Assembly: GCA_015143295.1 (NCBI GenBank)
Contig: CM026571.1
Coordinates: 5,537,501 to 5,601,500, forward strand
From: Tetracentron sinense
Lineage: Eukaryota; Streptophyta; Magnoliopsida; Trochodendrales; Trochodendraceae
DNA: 64,000 nucleotides
Reading direction: 5' to 3'
How positions within the stretch are numbered: the first letter of the stretch is position 1; each line of letters begins with the position of its first letter. Below the pieces are notes generated by a model. It searched no databases. It saw nothing but the letters and a program-made list of their open reading frames with translations, and was not told the origin of the DNA. The position numbers and the translations under genes were made by a program. This document shows positions 1 to 10,991 of this stretch, in pieces.

Positions 1-113
1 ATACCCCTTTGCCCTCTTTCAGTAATTTGAACCGCTCTTCCACCCTTCGAATCATCCTCTAGCAACTCAAACGATTTGGTTTCTACTACAAACAGACGCT
101 TCCGAGACCCCAT
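1..113 (-). CDS. Partial exon-like ORF running off the left edge
   Basis: Read on the minus strand, an ATG at 113-111 opens a frame that stays open to the window edge (MGSRKRLFVVETKSFELLED and onward). It is charged, acidic and lysine/arginine rich, and unlike the low-complexity flanks. A CT-rich stretch ending in TTCAG lies just upstream on the minus strand (about 119-137) and could be a splice acceptor, so this may be an internal exon and not a start. The style recalls short plant ORFs found upstream of retroelement or DUF-type genes, but I do not recognise the family. Only 37 codons are visible. Confidence 0.3.
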   Translation of the reverse strand, partial: MGSRKRLFVVETKSFELLEDDSKGGRAVQITERGQRG

Positions 114-3100
114 ATCCAGCTGAAACTAAAGAGAGACTAGATGACCAAAGAAGACGGATATAGTTGAAGCAAGCACCCTCTACCAGACTCAGACCGAGGA
201 CCCAGCCAGAAATACTCAGAAGACTAAAACTAACTAGAAACGACCCTCTAAATGGATAATGACAGACTAGGAAGCCCACTCAGGAGCAGAGGCAGATGAC
301 AGACCAGGATTCAGAGAAGAAGGAGAGATGAAAGCCTAAATGACAGATACTCGGTGACCCAGCAAAAACCCAAAAAGACCCCCACGAAGAACCAGACACA
401 GATAACTCGACCAAGAACTGAGCTACCCTGAGAAAACCAAACTCCGACGAAAACCAGACACACAACCACATGATGAATACTACGAAAAAAAACGTGAAGA
501 AGACACGAACAGAACTAGAAAACTCGAAAAAAACTCACCAGATACCCATCAGATTGCTCACCGGAAACCCATCAGATTGCTCACCGGAAGCCCATCAGGC
601 AAGGTCTGGGGTAACCCTTGAAACCTGCTCTCACAAGGCATACAGTATCCATATACAATAATATGCACTTTCCTTAGTGGTGGTAAATAATCCTGTCAAG
701 ACACCCTTTTCATCAATAACAGAGCAGGAAATAAGTTCAAAGATTAGCAATGGCTGGAAAATAAACAATCCTAATTAATTTGTACAGTTCATCGCACAAA
801 TTGCAGTTTCCTAATGCGTCCTTCATAATAGTTTGGAGTTTGGACGCTACAAAACCGTTCAGTTATTTAATATATTAGAATTATACGATCAAGATAAATT
901 GAGAATAACATCTGTTGGTAGGTATGTTTGATTACTCATTAACAAATATAAATCAAGAAAGCCTAAACAATGAACATCTTCTTATGTAATTTATAAACTA
1001 TCAGAAATTTCTATGGGGAAAAATTACATACATCTAATTACTATATAATGCACAAATTTTCTTAATGAAGCATATTAACATTATAGCATATACACAAACA
1101 CTTGCAAGCATATTGTGTGTGCCAAGGTTCATGTGTCTGACAACTCAAGCTCGTTCCAACTATGTGCTTCTAATGCCACCCATAATAGAAATTGCAATTA
1201 ATAAATCATTGCAGAAAGTATCAAAAAAAAAATCAAAAAGACAAGCCAGGAGATATTACATATTAAGTGCAATGGTGGCATACCAAGAATAAAATCTCCT
1301 GCAGCTGAATTAGGGCACACCAAACCATTCTCTGAAAAGGAAGTAGCAAATTTAGTCTTCATTAGGGCTTCAAAATTTCTTTTCTAGCCTCGTTTGCCAT
1401 CTATGCTGTTCTTTCGTTTGACCACTCGAGATTCTCTAAAATGACTTGCGTGACTTGCGTAAGAATGAGAGAGAAATTATCAGTACAAACCCTGACAAGT
1501 GAGTGAATCGTCAATATCTACTAATAATTGAAATGTGCTATAATATCATGGATATAATACTAAATTTACTAGGCCTAAGCCTGGAAAGGAGAGAAGGGTT
1601 GGTTACTTCAGGTTTTCAGCCAGCGTAAGAATTTTGACAAAATCCGATGATGTGAATCCTGAATTGTTGATTGCCTTGCAGGATAATTTAGAAAAATGGA
1701 ATGGGAATTCATAGACTTCATATTGGTAATTTAGAATAATATACAAATGTTTACACTTGACACAACCTTAAGGAACATGTGTTCACTGCCACTGTCCGGA
1801 GATGAGGTGGGGATGTGAAATATAACAGGAAAATCATGAATGACAAGGTGGCTTGCCAAGGAGATAGTCCATCATAGTTTCTAACAACTTAGTCCATCAT
1901 GTCATGCCAGCAATGGGAACCATATATTCATAAATACTCCGTAAAAAAGGTATACCACCAGTGTTTCTAGTTTCAACTCTTCATTGCTCTAGACAATTCT
2001 ACTTTTATGAGTGCATAAACATATTTGGCAATTGCTGGCCTTATTGGGCAAAAGATTACACACACAATGAGTGGGGACTGAGGAATCATTCCAGATCCAA
2101 ACAGATACAACAATAATAGACTGAAAGAGAATCACTTATAACAATGCAACATACCAAAATTTATACATCTGAAATACCCTCCACTCTATAATTAACAACA
2201 GGCATAACCTCATAATAACTAAAGCCCTTCCACTTTATAGATAATTAAAATACCCAATTTTTCTTTTCTTTTTTCCATTAATTTTACTCAGGGTAAAATG
2301 GGAGCAGGAAAAAAGATAAAGGATAATAAAAATCTCAACTCAGGTTTTGTTTAATAAAATAGATCCCATACTCTTTTAGGAATCAGATATGATTGAAAAA
2401 TAAAAGCAACAACCATTCAATGAAATTAACCAAATCCCTTCAAAATGATTATGCTAAGTGTTCAACAAAAAAACATCGACCAAGTTTTTTCTTTAAACTG
2501 GAGAACATGTAGATTGAATAAATATTAAATAATTTAATTCCTAGCTAATTGCATCACCAATTTAAAAAAACTGTTTCCAATCAAAACTGATTGTTTGTTA
2601 ATCTCCTGTATACTACACTATAGCCAATTTAAACTAACTGATCAGTCCGTCCAAAAGGACTGAGGAATGAGGATCCCCAACTCCAGAAATCTATTAGACC
2701 CATAAATCATTGTCCCAGTACCCTTCACCTCCTTTCGTTGACCTTGGTCGAAGTTCACATACTAGAAGAAACTTCCATTTGGTACCCTGTGATGGGTAGA
2801 CATTTGTAATCTATGGTTCAGATAGATTGATTTCCTTTATCCATTTAAAGTAGATTTCACTATAGTGCAAGTACCCTACCATTGAGTGAAGCCTGTAAAG
2901 ATCCCACTAATTTTACTCGGTATCTAACCTTCTAATAGTGGGAACTTTCCTCTCATCACCTTATGTGGTTCACACTACTTGTTCACGAGAAAGATAAAAC
3001 CTTACATGGTGCCTAACCTTCTAATAACTGGAACATGCCCTATCATCACTTCATGAGGTTACACCTAATATTAACACTCCAAATCAGGTTCTTGTAGTGT

Positions 3101-3300
3101 CAGAATTGTTGGCAGCCTTAGAGATATCAGCTCTCATTCACCTGCATCTTAACACCCTTCAACATAATTTGCACATAAGATCACAACCTTCAATAAAAGT
3201 AGGAGAAACTAAATATCCAGAGCTAACGCATACTAAGGGCTTTCAAAAAGGGGGGAATGTACCAAAAAAAATGCTCTGTTTTTTTTTTGGATGCTTTATT
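114..3300. other. Intergenic or intronic DNA, no supported gene
   Basis: Mostly AT-rich, with scattered short open frames and no coding signature. 114-470 is purine-rich on the plus strand. Two minus-strand segments have splice-like borders: one around 1273-1322 (acceptor CCTTTTCAG, donor GTATGCC), the other around 700-765 after TATTTTCCAG. They might be exons of a gene related to the fragments at 3499-3910, but reading phases do not join convincingly. 2900-3070 contains an imperfect duplication of a 60-70 bp unit with the shared words CTAACCTTCTAATA and TCATCAC. Confidence 0.4.
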
Positions 3301-3498
3301 TTTAAAAGGTAACATCTATTTTAGAGACAACCCGTGAGGTTGCCTATCATAAGTTAAATTTGAGAATGGTTATTTACTTCCTTATTTTTGAAGATCGCTT
3401 CAAGTAAATGGGAATTTAGGCAAGTACTTGTTAACGAGATAACACAGTCCTTACTGATGCACCAAAAGATAAACTTGCTGAGAAATAATTGGAAATTA

Positions 3499-3569
3499 TT
3501 ACAATTTATGCCATTCAAACAATAAAGTACGTCGTGAAAGAAATTGTAGAAATGCATTTGAAGCAGCAT
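3499..3569 (-). CDS. Possible terminal exon of an unrecognised minus-strand gene
   Basis: After an acceptor-like AATTAG at 3575-3570, the minus strand reads DAASNAFLQFLSRRTLLFEW followed by HKL and a TAA at 3501-3499. The first codon is split: G comes from the preceding segment (3767-3910) and AT from this one. The phase therefore matches the upstream donor GCAG/GTAATA at 3767/3766. An alternative donor GTAATA at 3502 would splice onward instead of stopping. I do not recognise the product. Confidence 0.35.
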
Positions 3570-3766
3570 CTAATTCTTTATAAATAGAACTAACATCCCC
3601 TTGCCAGAAACCAATATCTAATTCCCATTAAAGGAGTGAGAAAAAGGGGTATGGTATCCTAAAACCAAGAACCAATCTTACGATATTAACTCAATTAAAG
3701 TGATTTGAGGTAACCAAGCATTGTGTCAAACAATTGAGATTTTCCGTTATGCAGAAAAGCTATTAC

Positions 3767-3910
3767 CTGCAAAGCTGCATTTTGTAAGATTTGATCCAAG
3801 CTTCTCAGATATTGCATTTATTTCATCAGCTCCAGCTTGGCTCATGGATTCTTCCACTTGCTCTATGTGTGGTCTTGTAGAACAAGGAATACTACTTTTT
3901 AACACTTTTC
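3767..3910 (-). CDS. Possible internal exon of an unrecognised minus-strand gene
   Basis: The minus-strand segment is bordered by a pyrimidine tract ending GCAG (acceptor, 3914-3911) and by the donor GCAG/GTAATA (exon end 3767). It reads KVLKSSIPCSTRP, then HIEQVEESMSQAGADEINAI, then SEKLGSNLTKCSFA: a soluble, mildly acidic, probably helical stretch of about 48 residues with no recognised domain. The frame is open further upstream to about 4100 but crosses an in-frame TGA at 3933-3931. So either the exon starts after GCAG or the gene is damaged. It joins in phase to the 3499-3569 segment. Confidence 0.35.
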
Positions 3911-3974
3911 CTGCTTTCCGGTGTAATTTTCACAAGAAAAGAGAACTATTTGCACCCCGAAAACTGAGCTGCTG

Positions 3975-5395
3975 AGATATATTTTCACCCTGAAATTTGG
4001 GAATCTGACTTACATGCCTACAAAGTTCAGCGTCTGCCAGCTTATTCTGTGAAGTTAAATTTTGTCCTGAAGCAGTAACTGCACATGTTACATCTGTCAT
4101 GAACATAATCCGCAGGCATCACTTCAAGTTATAGAGAAGCTTGCAAGGGCATAAAGATTATGGAGATGATGGAAGCATTGCTACCATCATTAATGATTAA
4201 ACGACTGTACACCTTAACCCAGTGAACAGAAAAATCAGGATATCTAAGATAATAGGCCTTGAGAAGTATATGTTCTGAATTTGATTGCTCATATATGGTG
4301 TTCTTTCCACCATGGTAAAATTGATTTTGAGAGAGAAAAATTCCAAGGATTGTATTACTGAACTGATAGAAAGCAGAACAGAAGTTGATGTTCTCAAAAC
4401 CTATCTTATTTGGATAAACTTCTCTGAGAAGGGAAAGACTTCTTCAGAATATTTTTTAAGAAAACTGTTTTTTTTTTTAATGGAACTTCCCACAAAAGCT
4501 AGTTGGGAGCAGCATCCCCTAAAAGCTAACATTTCGACTTTTTATGACTTTTGACTCTTAGAGAAATAACTCTCTTAAGTGCCAAATCAAACCACATTTT
4601 AACCGACTTTTGACTCTTCAAGAGCCAAAAGTCACTAGAAGTCAATTTAGAAGTGTAACCAAAAATTGCCTAAATGTTGTTGTGACCATTGCACTAGTAA
4701 GTCAGACTTTGTCTTGCTTATTACTGTAAAAACAAATTAGTAGAAAATAAAATAGTTGGGCAAAAGGTGTAGCCTATTCTCTCAGACTTCCTACTTCCTA
4801 GACCCACTTTTAGAGCAATTGTTCCCTTCAACAAGTTTTTGTGGAACCAATTTGAGAAAAACTCATGCACTTAAAATGAAACAATTGCACCTCATGTAGG
4901 CGAATGCTTCTCTCTGCTATCCATAAGTCGGCAAATTCTCCCCTTCATTGACTATATAAGGCAATATTAAAGCTCTGCAACTATGAGCATGAACCTCAAG
5001 TACAATATTCTTTTAAAATCACACCTCCTAACCCAACTCCCATCCACCCCAATAATACCAGTTTTTATGAGATATCTACTTCACGCCAATTGAACATTCA
5101 AGAACCAGTACATAAAAATTAAAATGGCTACAATCATTCTAGTGGGATGTTTTATACCTAGTTAGGAACGACCTAATGGTTTGCCCTACTTCCTGCATGT
5201 GCACAAAGTCAACGGGGAAACCCCATAGTATGATGTGTTTCCTCCTGTTCTAGGCTTTTAGCACCCTCTAAAACTTCGGGTGAGGGCCTTCCGTTCCCGT
5301 TGAGGATATTTTGGGAAGGCTCTTGGACTAAATCTTACTGAAGTCCCACCACATTCCAGGAAAATAATAAGGAATTTGTAAGCTGTGCCAGAAAA
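3975..5395. other. AT-rich stretch between exon-like segments
   Basis: No gene supported on either strand. 4545-4650 carries a small set of direct and inverted copies of TTTTGACTCTT / AAGAGTCAAAA type words. The rest looks like ordinary intron or intergenic sequence. If the minus-strand fragments at 3499-3910 and 5396-5659 belong to one gene, this would be its intron(s). Confidence 0.4.
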
Positions 5396-5659
5396 TCAAA
5401 TCCTAGATCGGATGGCTAGTGAAAATAAAACAGCATAAACTAGCAAAACAACCACTGAGGAACAAAGAAAGTCAAGAAATCGACCTTTATGACTAAGAGA
5501 AGAGCAGCATCTGGCAATCAAAGGGCTTATAGGAATGGAAACACATTCAGGTTCTCGAGCTTCCGCTTCCTCGACTGTAACCCCTACTCCATGATAACCC
5601 TCGGAAGTCAAAATCAGTGAAACTGCGACCGCCGGAAGAGTCAACTCCACTGAATCCAT
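5396..5659 (-). CDS. Possible first exon or small membrane protein, unrecognised
   Basis: A minus-strand ATG at 5659 opens an 87-codon frame with more balanced base composition than its surroundings. It begins MDSVELTLPAVAVSLILTSE, has an acidic middle (VEEAEAREPE), and ends with one hydrophobic segment of about 20 residues (FLDFLCSSVVVLLVYAVLFS) and the basic tail AIRSRI. That could be a tail-anchored protein. It could equally be a first exon with a donor inside the frame, for example after CATAAAG at about 5490. An upstream TATA-like box (5976-5985) supports transcription from this strand. No family recognised. Confidence 0.3.
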   Translation of the reverse strand: MDSVELTLPAVAVSLILTSEGYHGVGVTVEEAEAREPECVSIPISPLIARCCSSLSHKGRFLDFLCSSVVVLLVYAVLFSLAIRSRI

Positions 5660-5975
5660 AGAAAGAAAGCAAACCCAGACATGGAAAGAATCAAGAGAAC
5701 CACAAAGGCGCTGCTACCATCATTGATCCGAATCGTGTTTTAACAAATCAAGAACAGCGGAAAATGTGCCATTTTTACACCTCCCTGTAGCTCTCCATCC
5801 CCCAAAGACAATGAATCCATGGATTGGGATCGAATTTGCAGGGATAATTTGAGAAAAATAGGGTTTTTGTGGCTCAGTAGAGGTTGGTTTCGCTGTAATC
5901 AGCATGTTATGTCTAAGGGAAAAAGCAAAAGATGGTTTCTAGCCTTCAAGGGCTTGGAATGGCGGAGATTGAGAA

Positions 5976-5985
5976 GTATTTATAG
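5976..5985 (-). promoter_or_regulatory. TATA-like box upstream of the 5396-5659 ORF
   Basis: On the minus strand the sequence reads CTATAAATAC, a good plant TATA box about 320 bases upstream of the ATG at 5659. The long leader would contain an upstream ORF (5905-5720). A CACGTG box lies upstream on the same strand at about 6040-6046. Tentative. Confidence 0.3.
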
Positions 5986-6239
5986 TTTTCGGGAAAGTGG
6001 AAACGCTTACTCGAAAATCTCCAAGCCCTTGAAGGCTATCCACGTGTCTATCCAATCTGTTGATAAATGTTGCATCGGCTATCCACGTGTCCCCGAATAT
6101 CCTTAGCGTTAAAAAAAAAAAAAAAAAATATTAAAAAGTGGTTAGCAGACCAATCGGTCGTTTTAGTAGCGGACCACCCATCGACATTCAACCGATTAGG
6201 AATGCCTTGTGTTTAAATGGACTTTGCTACTGACACTGT

Positions 6240-6385
6240 CTTAGGGCCAAGACCACCGAGACCGAGCTCTAAGAGCACGGTTTCCAATGGAGCCTATTTC
6301 ACATGGTGGGCCCCACTTATGATTTCATACTTTTAGAGCACGGTCTCGGTGGTCTCGACGCTAATGCGGTCTCAGAAGCCTTATC
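6240..6385. repeat. Small fold-back (MITE-like) with GACCACCGAGACCG arms
   Basis: GACCACCGAGACCG near 6251-6264 is matched by its reverse complement CGGTCTCGGTGGTC near 6343-6356, with further complementary GAGCACGGT / TTTTAGAGCACG words between, so the segment can fold into a hairpin. It starts with CTTAGGGCCAAGAC, the same word found in the MITE at 10678-10991. This suggests a shared family. No target duplication is evident. Confidence 0.45.
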
Positions 6386-6572
6386 CTAAAAAGAAAGGAA
6401 AATAGTGGTCCGAGTAGGATATTTACCTTCTCGCCTCCTTTTTTTAATGGCACGTATACCCTTTTCACTCTCTTTAATTGTGATTATAATTAGGTTAAAG
6501 TACTTAACATTGGTTTTTAAAAAAGAAAATTAGAAGAAAAAAAATAACCACGAGAGTTAAACCTTGTTAACC

Positions 6573-6588
6573 AATAATTATAGTTCAA
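6573..6588. repeat. 5' target-site duplication of the SINE
   Basis: AATAATTATAGTTCAA (16 bp) is repeated perfectly at 6766-6781, immediately flanking the SINE on both sides. Confidence 0.85.
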
Positions 6589-6765
6589 TGGTTCCTGGGT
6601 CTCTCGCCAAGCGGGAGGTCCTGGGCTCCATTCCTCACTTCCCCTTTGGGGTCAGCCCCGCATTGGTTTACCCGGACTTACCTGGTGTGGCGGGTTGCGG
6701 GTTCACGTCGCACCCTCGGGGATTAGTCCTGAGCCGAAGGGTTGGGGACACCCCGAGTTCCAAAA
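6589..6765 (+). mobile_element. tRNA-derived SINE, Au-like
   Basis: A 177-bp GC-rich insert sits in AT-rich DNA, bounded by a perfect 16-bp direct repeat and ending in an A-run after GTTCC. The 5' third has the layout of a tRNA-derived Pol III promoter region (GGTCTCTCGCCAAGCGGGAGG, then GGGCTCCATTCC where the B box would lie). The 3' half has words I associate with plant Au SINEs (CCCGGACTTACCTGGTGTGG, then GGGGATTAGTCCTGAGCCG, then GGACACCCCG). The family name is from memory of Au elements. The SINE nature follows from length, target duplication and A-rich tail. The 68-codon open frame across it is incidental. Confidence 0.8.
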
Positions 6766-6781
6766 AATAATTATAGTTCAA

Positions 6782-7483
6782 ATGGGCTTTGTGTGAGGGC
6801 GAGGAGGAACAGTAAGAGATTAACTATGAACAGAAACTCTGGTTGAAAAGATAACCGGAGCATCTCGAAATATGCATTGATAGGATAGTTTGGGTATTAA
6901 ATAAAAAGAACTATTGGATAGAAATACTTGTTTTATATTTATAATTACATAACTACCTCTGCCTGAAGACATTTTTGGGTTGCTCCGTTTATCTCTTCAA
7001 CCGAAGCTCATGTTCATAGTTAATTCAAACAGTAATTAGAGGTAATCCATTACATGAGTTTTCGATTTTCTCCTTATCACATGGGATATTCTTATTAATT
7101 GATAGGCTAGCAAGTTGATGTTGCAATTAGTTCTTCATTTTTCCTTTTTATTTAAGCAAATGATAACCTAAATGTATCAATCATTAATTGCCTAAGAAAA
7201 CGTTAAATTATAAGGCTCACATTCAACAGTGATTTGGCATTCTCCTTTATGGGGCGATTAATTATTGATTTGTTTCGCTAGCATTACATTCTTCTTGATG
7301 ACTGTAGAACAACTTATCAACCTTGGAAAAGCTCCAAAGGTTGGATGGTTAGGCTGTGTGACTATTCAATCGGACTCTATGCTCTAATTAACATTTTCAT
7401 TCCATGCATTTTATTCTTTTAACTTGTGAGATCTCCTATGTACAATCCATTGGTGGGTATTGGTCATCTGCAATAAGGTGAAT
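6782..7483. other. AT-rich spacer, no gene seen
   Basis: Non-coding AT-rich sequence between the SINE and the poly(T) end of the minus-strand LINE. 6790-7025 has an inverted pair, CTATGAACAGAAACTCTGGTTGAAAAGATAA versus its approximate complement around 6985-7020 (words of 10-12 bases: GGTTGAAAAGATAA / TTATCTCTTCAACC). This suggests another small fold-back element of about 215 bp. Confidence 0.4.
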
Positions 7484-7686
7484 TTTTTTTATTTTTTTGA
7501 AAGATAACTTCATAGATCAAAACATTGGATATACAGAAGTTTGACCAGAACTGTGAGGAATGTCCGGCGAGGATAATACTATACATTGAGAAGACCAGTT
7601 GAGAGCTTGTCGAGTTGTTTGATGAGCTAGCGACTTAGCGGATCGACTAATATGCATTAGTTCCACACTACCACCATGTCTCCGCA
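7484..7686 (-). pseudogene. LINE 3' end (minus strand), C-terminal RNase H tail and poly(A)
   Basis: Read on the minus strand, the segment encodes the end of a plant LINE ORF2 (HISRSAKSLAHQTTRQALNW, then a stop). The poly(A) tail appears as T-runs at 7484-7500 on the plus strand. HISRSAxSLAHxxxRxA is the typical C-terminal part of the RVT_3-type RNase H domain. The LINE continues beyond a solo LTR at 9629-10240. The GGAGACATG / GGAGACATC words on either side of the LTR, together with the LINE coding continuity, show one interrupted element. Confidence 0.7.
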
Positions 7687-9628
7687 TGTAAAGACCCAAA
7701 ACTTGATTGTGTTGAATCTTGTGCAAACTAAATAAAATCTGGAATTTTGGTTCAAAACATTGTATTTAATGTCATTTTATACTTAACTATACTTAAACTT
7801 GTATTAGGATCAATGGTTAGGTGTTAGGAAGAAGAAAAAATGTCAAAATTGACCAAAGTCAACCCCACCGGTCGACCCCCATGCCAAGAAAAATGTATGA
7901 GGTTTTCGGGTGGAGAGGAATCAAACCACCCGTCGACCGCCCAACTACTCCATCAAGTTGGTTGATCGCCCACTTAAGTTTTGCCCCGAAAACCTTCTAT
8001 TTTCCAAAATTCTGAAAATTGGAAGTTGTTTAGGACTCTAGGGTCTATATAAGGACCATTAACTCATGTGTTTTAGAGTTTTTATCATTCTAAGATTTAT
8101 TAGAGAGCAAAGGAGAGAAAAACCTAAGGTTTCTCAGAGGATTTTCATAGGAGAAGAGGAGAAAGCTTGGAGATCACTCCCAAACCCATTCTAAAGCAAT
8201 TCAATCGTACGGAAACGATCAAGGAAGATATTATACACTGTTTTAACCTAATAAATTATATGAAATAAGTATTTTATGATATGAGAATGATGTTTACATG
8301 TTAGTTTACATGTTGGCATGGGTTATTGATCACGTTAAGGGTATGATTGCATGTTTTTAAGAAAGTTTTCATGATGAATATTTCAGATGAGATGTTGAAT
8401 GTTGGGTTCTATATATTCTGAAATTATGATTGTAATTGGAAGGTAATGATGATGATTATCCACAATATAATGTTGATTTTTCTGAAAATATAATGTTCTT
8501 ATGATTTAAATTGGAGAAAATGATGGAATATGGGGTTTTACACATGAATGGAATTGGAATAAGAGGTTTGTTGAACAATGATTAAATCTGGAAATTGTGA
8601 ATATAATTATGATTCTATTCCTTATATAATAAAGTATTCTTATATGACTTCCATATAAATTATGTCTAATTATGCATGTATATTGATTGGTTGAATTTCA
8701 GATAGATAAATACTTAGAGAATTATATTAACAGCTCAAATTCTCTAACAATCGTTATATAGGTGACTTTGGTGGAGTTTCGATGGTTTGTTATCGGAATC
8801 TAAGGGATAACCTAGATGAAGGTTGACCACGACACTAAAACACATGTTCACCGCGTGATAAGTATTACAAGCATATGTCTTACGAGCACAAGCACCGTCA
8901 TGATTACATGTCATTGAGAATTATCATGTTACAAGCCATGGAGGATTATTCATGCTACATGACATTGGGGGAATTCAAGTTACAGGCGTCTTCGAATCAT
9001 CTTATATGCATTGATGTACATGATCACATGAACATGCACAAGTCTTACATGATTACACAAGTCACGAGTCTCAACATATCATAAATGAATGTTTTTATGT
9101 TTACATGTTTCCGCACATAAACTGTAAGATACATTTATTTATGATAAAGCATGACCATAACTATATGCTATGATATTGTTAGCTAGACTTTCTATACACT
9201 GAGTTTTTGTTCGTTCAATTGTATTTTTGATGTCGACATGATTCGATATTTACGTTTCGGGACCTTGGATTGAGAAAGAATACTCAGAGGAGTAAGAAGG
9301 TGACTATCAGGAGGTTAAAGTGGGTCTGGATCATTATCCATACTACTAATCCAGTAGTTAGATAGTAGGCTTATTTCCGTTTAAGAGCAATGTAATAAGA
9401 AAAATTTTAAGTTGATGTTTCTTAGGTTTCAATTGTGGTTGAGATCATATGGATGATCAGATTATATTCCTGTTAGTTGGCGAATAGTTTTCTATAGATG
9501 ATATGATTTATTATCGAAGTTTCTATGGATTAATTGAAGTTTAAATTTTGAGACTCACTTTTATCATGTCTTATGTTATTATATGGATATGGATCTCATT
9601 GACCAATATGGGATTTTGGGCCGCGACA
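7687..9628 (+). mobile_element. Solo LTR (TGTAAAGACCC...CCGCGACA) inside a LINE
   Basis: The block starts TGTAAAGACCCAAAAC and ends GGGCCGCGACA, i.e. TG...CA ends with inverted termini in the style TGT(A/C)..GACCC / GGG(C/T)CG.GACA, as in several plant Ty3/Gypsy LTRs. About 1.94 kb, with no coding. The 5-base flanks are CCGCA (left) and TTGCA (right); the two mismatches are both C-to-T. A GGGTCTATATAAGGACC promoter-like stretch at about 8041-8057, followed by an A/G-rich leader, would be the LTR's U3/R region. It splits the minus-strand LINE 7484-10240 and is therefore younger than it. Confidence 0.65.
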
Positions 9629-10240
9629 TTGCAACTGCTAGATGTCTCCAAAAATAGATGTAATCTCCTAATGGGCATTATCTGGATTCTCAAATTCAAA
9701 CGCTCAATGATCTCTTTAGAATTGGATTCAATACTGACCCAACTCTAACTATGATTTGCAGCTTCCTGTAAACCCAACCGAATGGCCTCGGCTTTTGCTA
9801 TTCTGGGAGAACTACCATATAGAACCTTCCGAACAACACCCTCATGGTTCCGGGCTCCAGTTCATTAGGAAGAGCAACACCATCAACATTGAGCTTTATC
9901 TAGCCTTGATCATGAGGTATCCATTGAGTTGTCTGAGTAGCTAGGACCTGGAGCGATGCCATTGTACCCCTTGAGTTTCAAAAATTCCAGCATTAGAAAT
10001 TTAATTTTGTTGAGCGACGAGATGGGCTCAGGATGACACCATTAAATAGAGCGTCATTCCGGAGATTCCAGATGCACCACAGCGTGATAGCAATTCAACT
10101 AGCGAGGAGATAATTGTCAGATGCGAAATCATAGGGGGCATAGGGCATCAACCTGAACATGTCTCTTCCATAGATTAGCCCCAACGACAACCGCATTGTG
10201 AGCTTTGGCGGGATTTGAGTCTGCCATATTTTCTTAGGTC
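9629..10240 (-). pseudogene. LINE ORF2 3' portion (minus strand), RNase H domain, degenerate
   Basis: The minus-strand translation in shifting frames gives LINE hallmarks: an ALWxIWNLRNDxLFNG-like linker around 10030-10100, then an RNase H start (WIPHDQG, IKLNVDGVALPNE) near 9870-9930, then GxVxRxxSGRF..SSPRIAKAEAIRLGLQEA around 9750-9850. Several frameshifts and stops make it non-functional. It is the upstream half of the element whose tail is at 7484-7686. Confidence 0.65.
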
Positions 10241-10530
10241 CACATAAAAACAAAATTGTTACGTAATATTGGGTCTCTCATAGATCCTACATAATAGTAG
10301 AAGTTAAGATAACTAAAAAAAAAAAACTTTAATTTTTAACTAAAACAAAACTTCTAATTCACACGTAATAATAAATGAGTTTCTTATGGTTCCATTCTCA
10401 CATAATAGTAAAAGAGTCCTTCTAAGTCTCTACTATTAGAAGTCTTCACATATAAATATAATAAAGTAAGATGGAGGGTCATTAGGTGCACATAAAATTT
10501 GGTACATTACTTGTACTTTTATTAGTAGGA
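10241..10530. other. AT-rich spacer, no gene seen
   Basis: Low-complexity AT-rich sequence with repeated TAATAGTA words. No coding or repeat boundary is recognised. Confidence 0.4.
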
Positions 10531-10534
10531 TGGT

Positions 10535-10677
10535 ATTTATTAATAGGATAAAGCCATGGGACTAGAGGGACAATTGCCCCAAAACTTTTAAAAACAAAAT
10601 TAAACAAAATTATATTAGATTGCTTAATTATTTAATTAGGCATAAACATGGGGCAAGGGGCAGCTCTTATTTAAGGA
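10535..10677. repeat. GGGGCAAGGGG / GCCCC...AACTTTTAAAA repeat unit
   Basis: Two successive units are present: AAAGCCATGGGACTAGAGGG..TTGCCCCAAAACTTTTAAAA, then AT-rich DNA, then GGCATAAACATGGGGCAAGG. Related arrays occur at 30400-30620, 57530-57625 and 63706-63840. Together they define a dispersed minisatellite-like repeat with a unit near 90 bp. Confidence 0.5.
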
Positions 10678-10991
10678 TTTTGCTTGCGAGACCATTTAGG
10701 GCCAAGACTGTTTTGAGATCGAGACCGTCAAAACTATTTTTTAGGGAAGTGATTAGAAACAGAGAGCTAGACCACTGGATTTAATCCAATAGTGTTAAAC
10801 GCTAAGTGGGGATCATCATTTAAAGCAAGCGCACACATAGGGCCATTGGATGTTTATCCAACGGTGAGCTCTGGATAGTTGATAGTACCTACCATGAGAG
10901 TTTTTCATCACTTTTCTTTTTTTAACTTTTGAAACCGAGTTCCGTCCCAGTCTCGAGACGGGCTCGGCCCTAAGACAATCTCACAAGCAAA
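10678..10991. mobile_element. MITE with about 25-bp terminal inverted repeats
   Basis: The left end ATTTTGCTTGCGAGACC..TTTAGGGCCAAG is mirrored by the right end CTCGGCCCTAAGACAATCTCACAAGCAAAAT. The termini are therefore imperfect inverted repeats of roughly 25-30 bp around a 314-bp non-coding body. No convincing target duplication was found, so no superfamily is assigned. It shares the CTTAGGGCC(A/G)AG word with the fold-back at 6240-6385. Confidence 0.6.

Noticed and set aside
5819..6106. 95-codon plus-strand ORF with Trp/Arg-rich sequence
   Set aside because: Overlaps the likely leader and promoter of the opposite strand and a palindrome (CCAAGCCCTTGAAGG); no family features.
6564..6770. 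68-codon ORF
   Set aside because: It coincides with the SINE and has no protein-like features beyond GC-rich composition.
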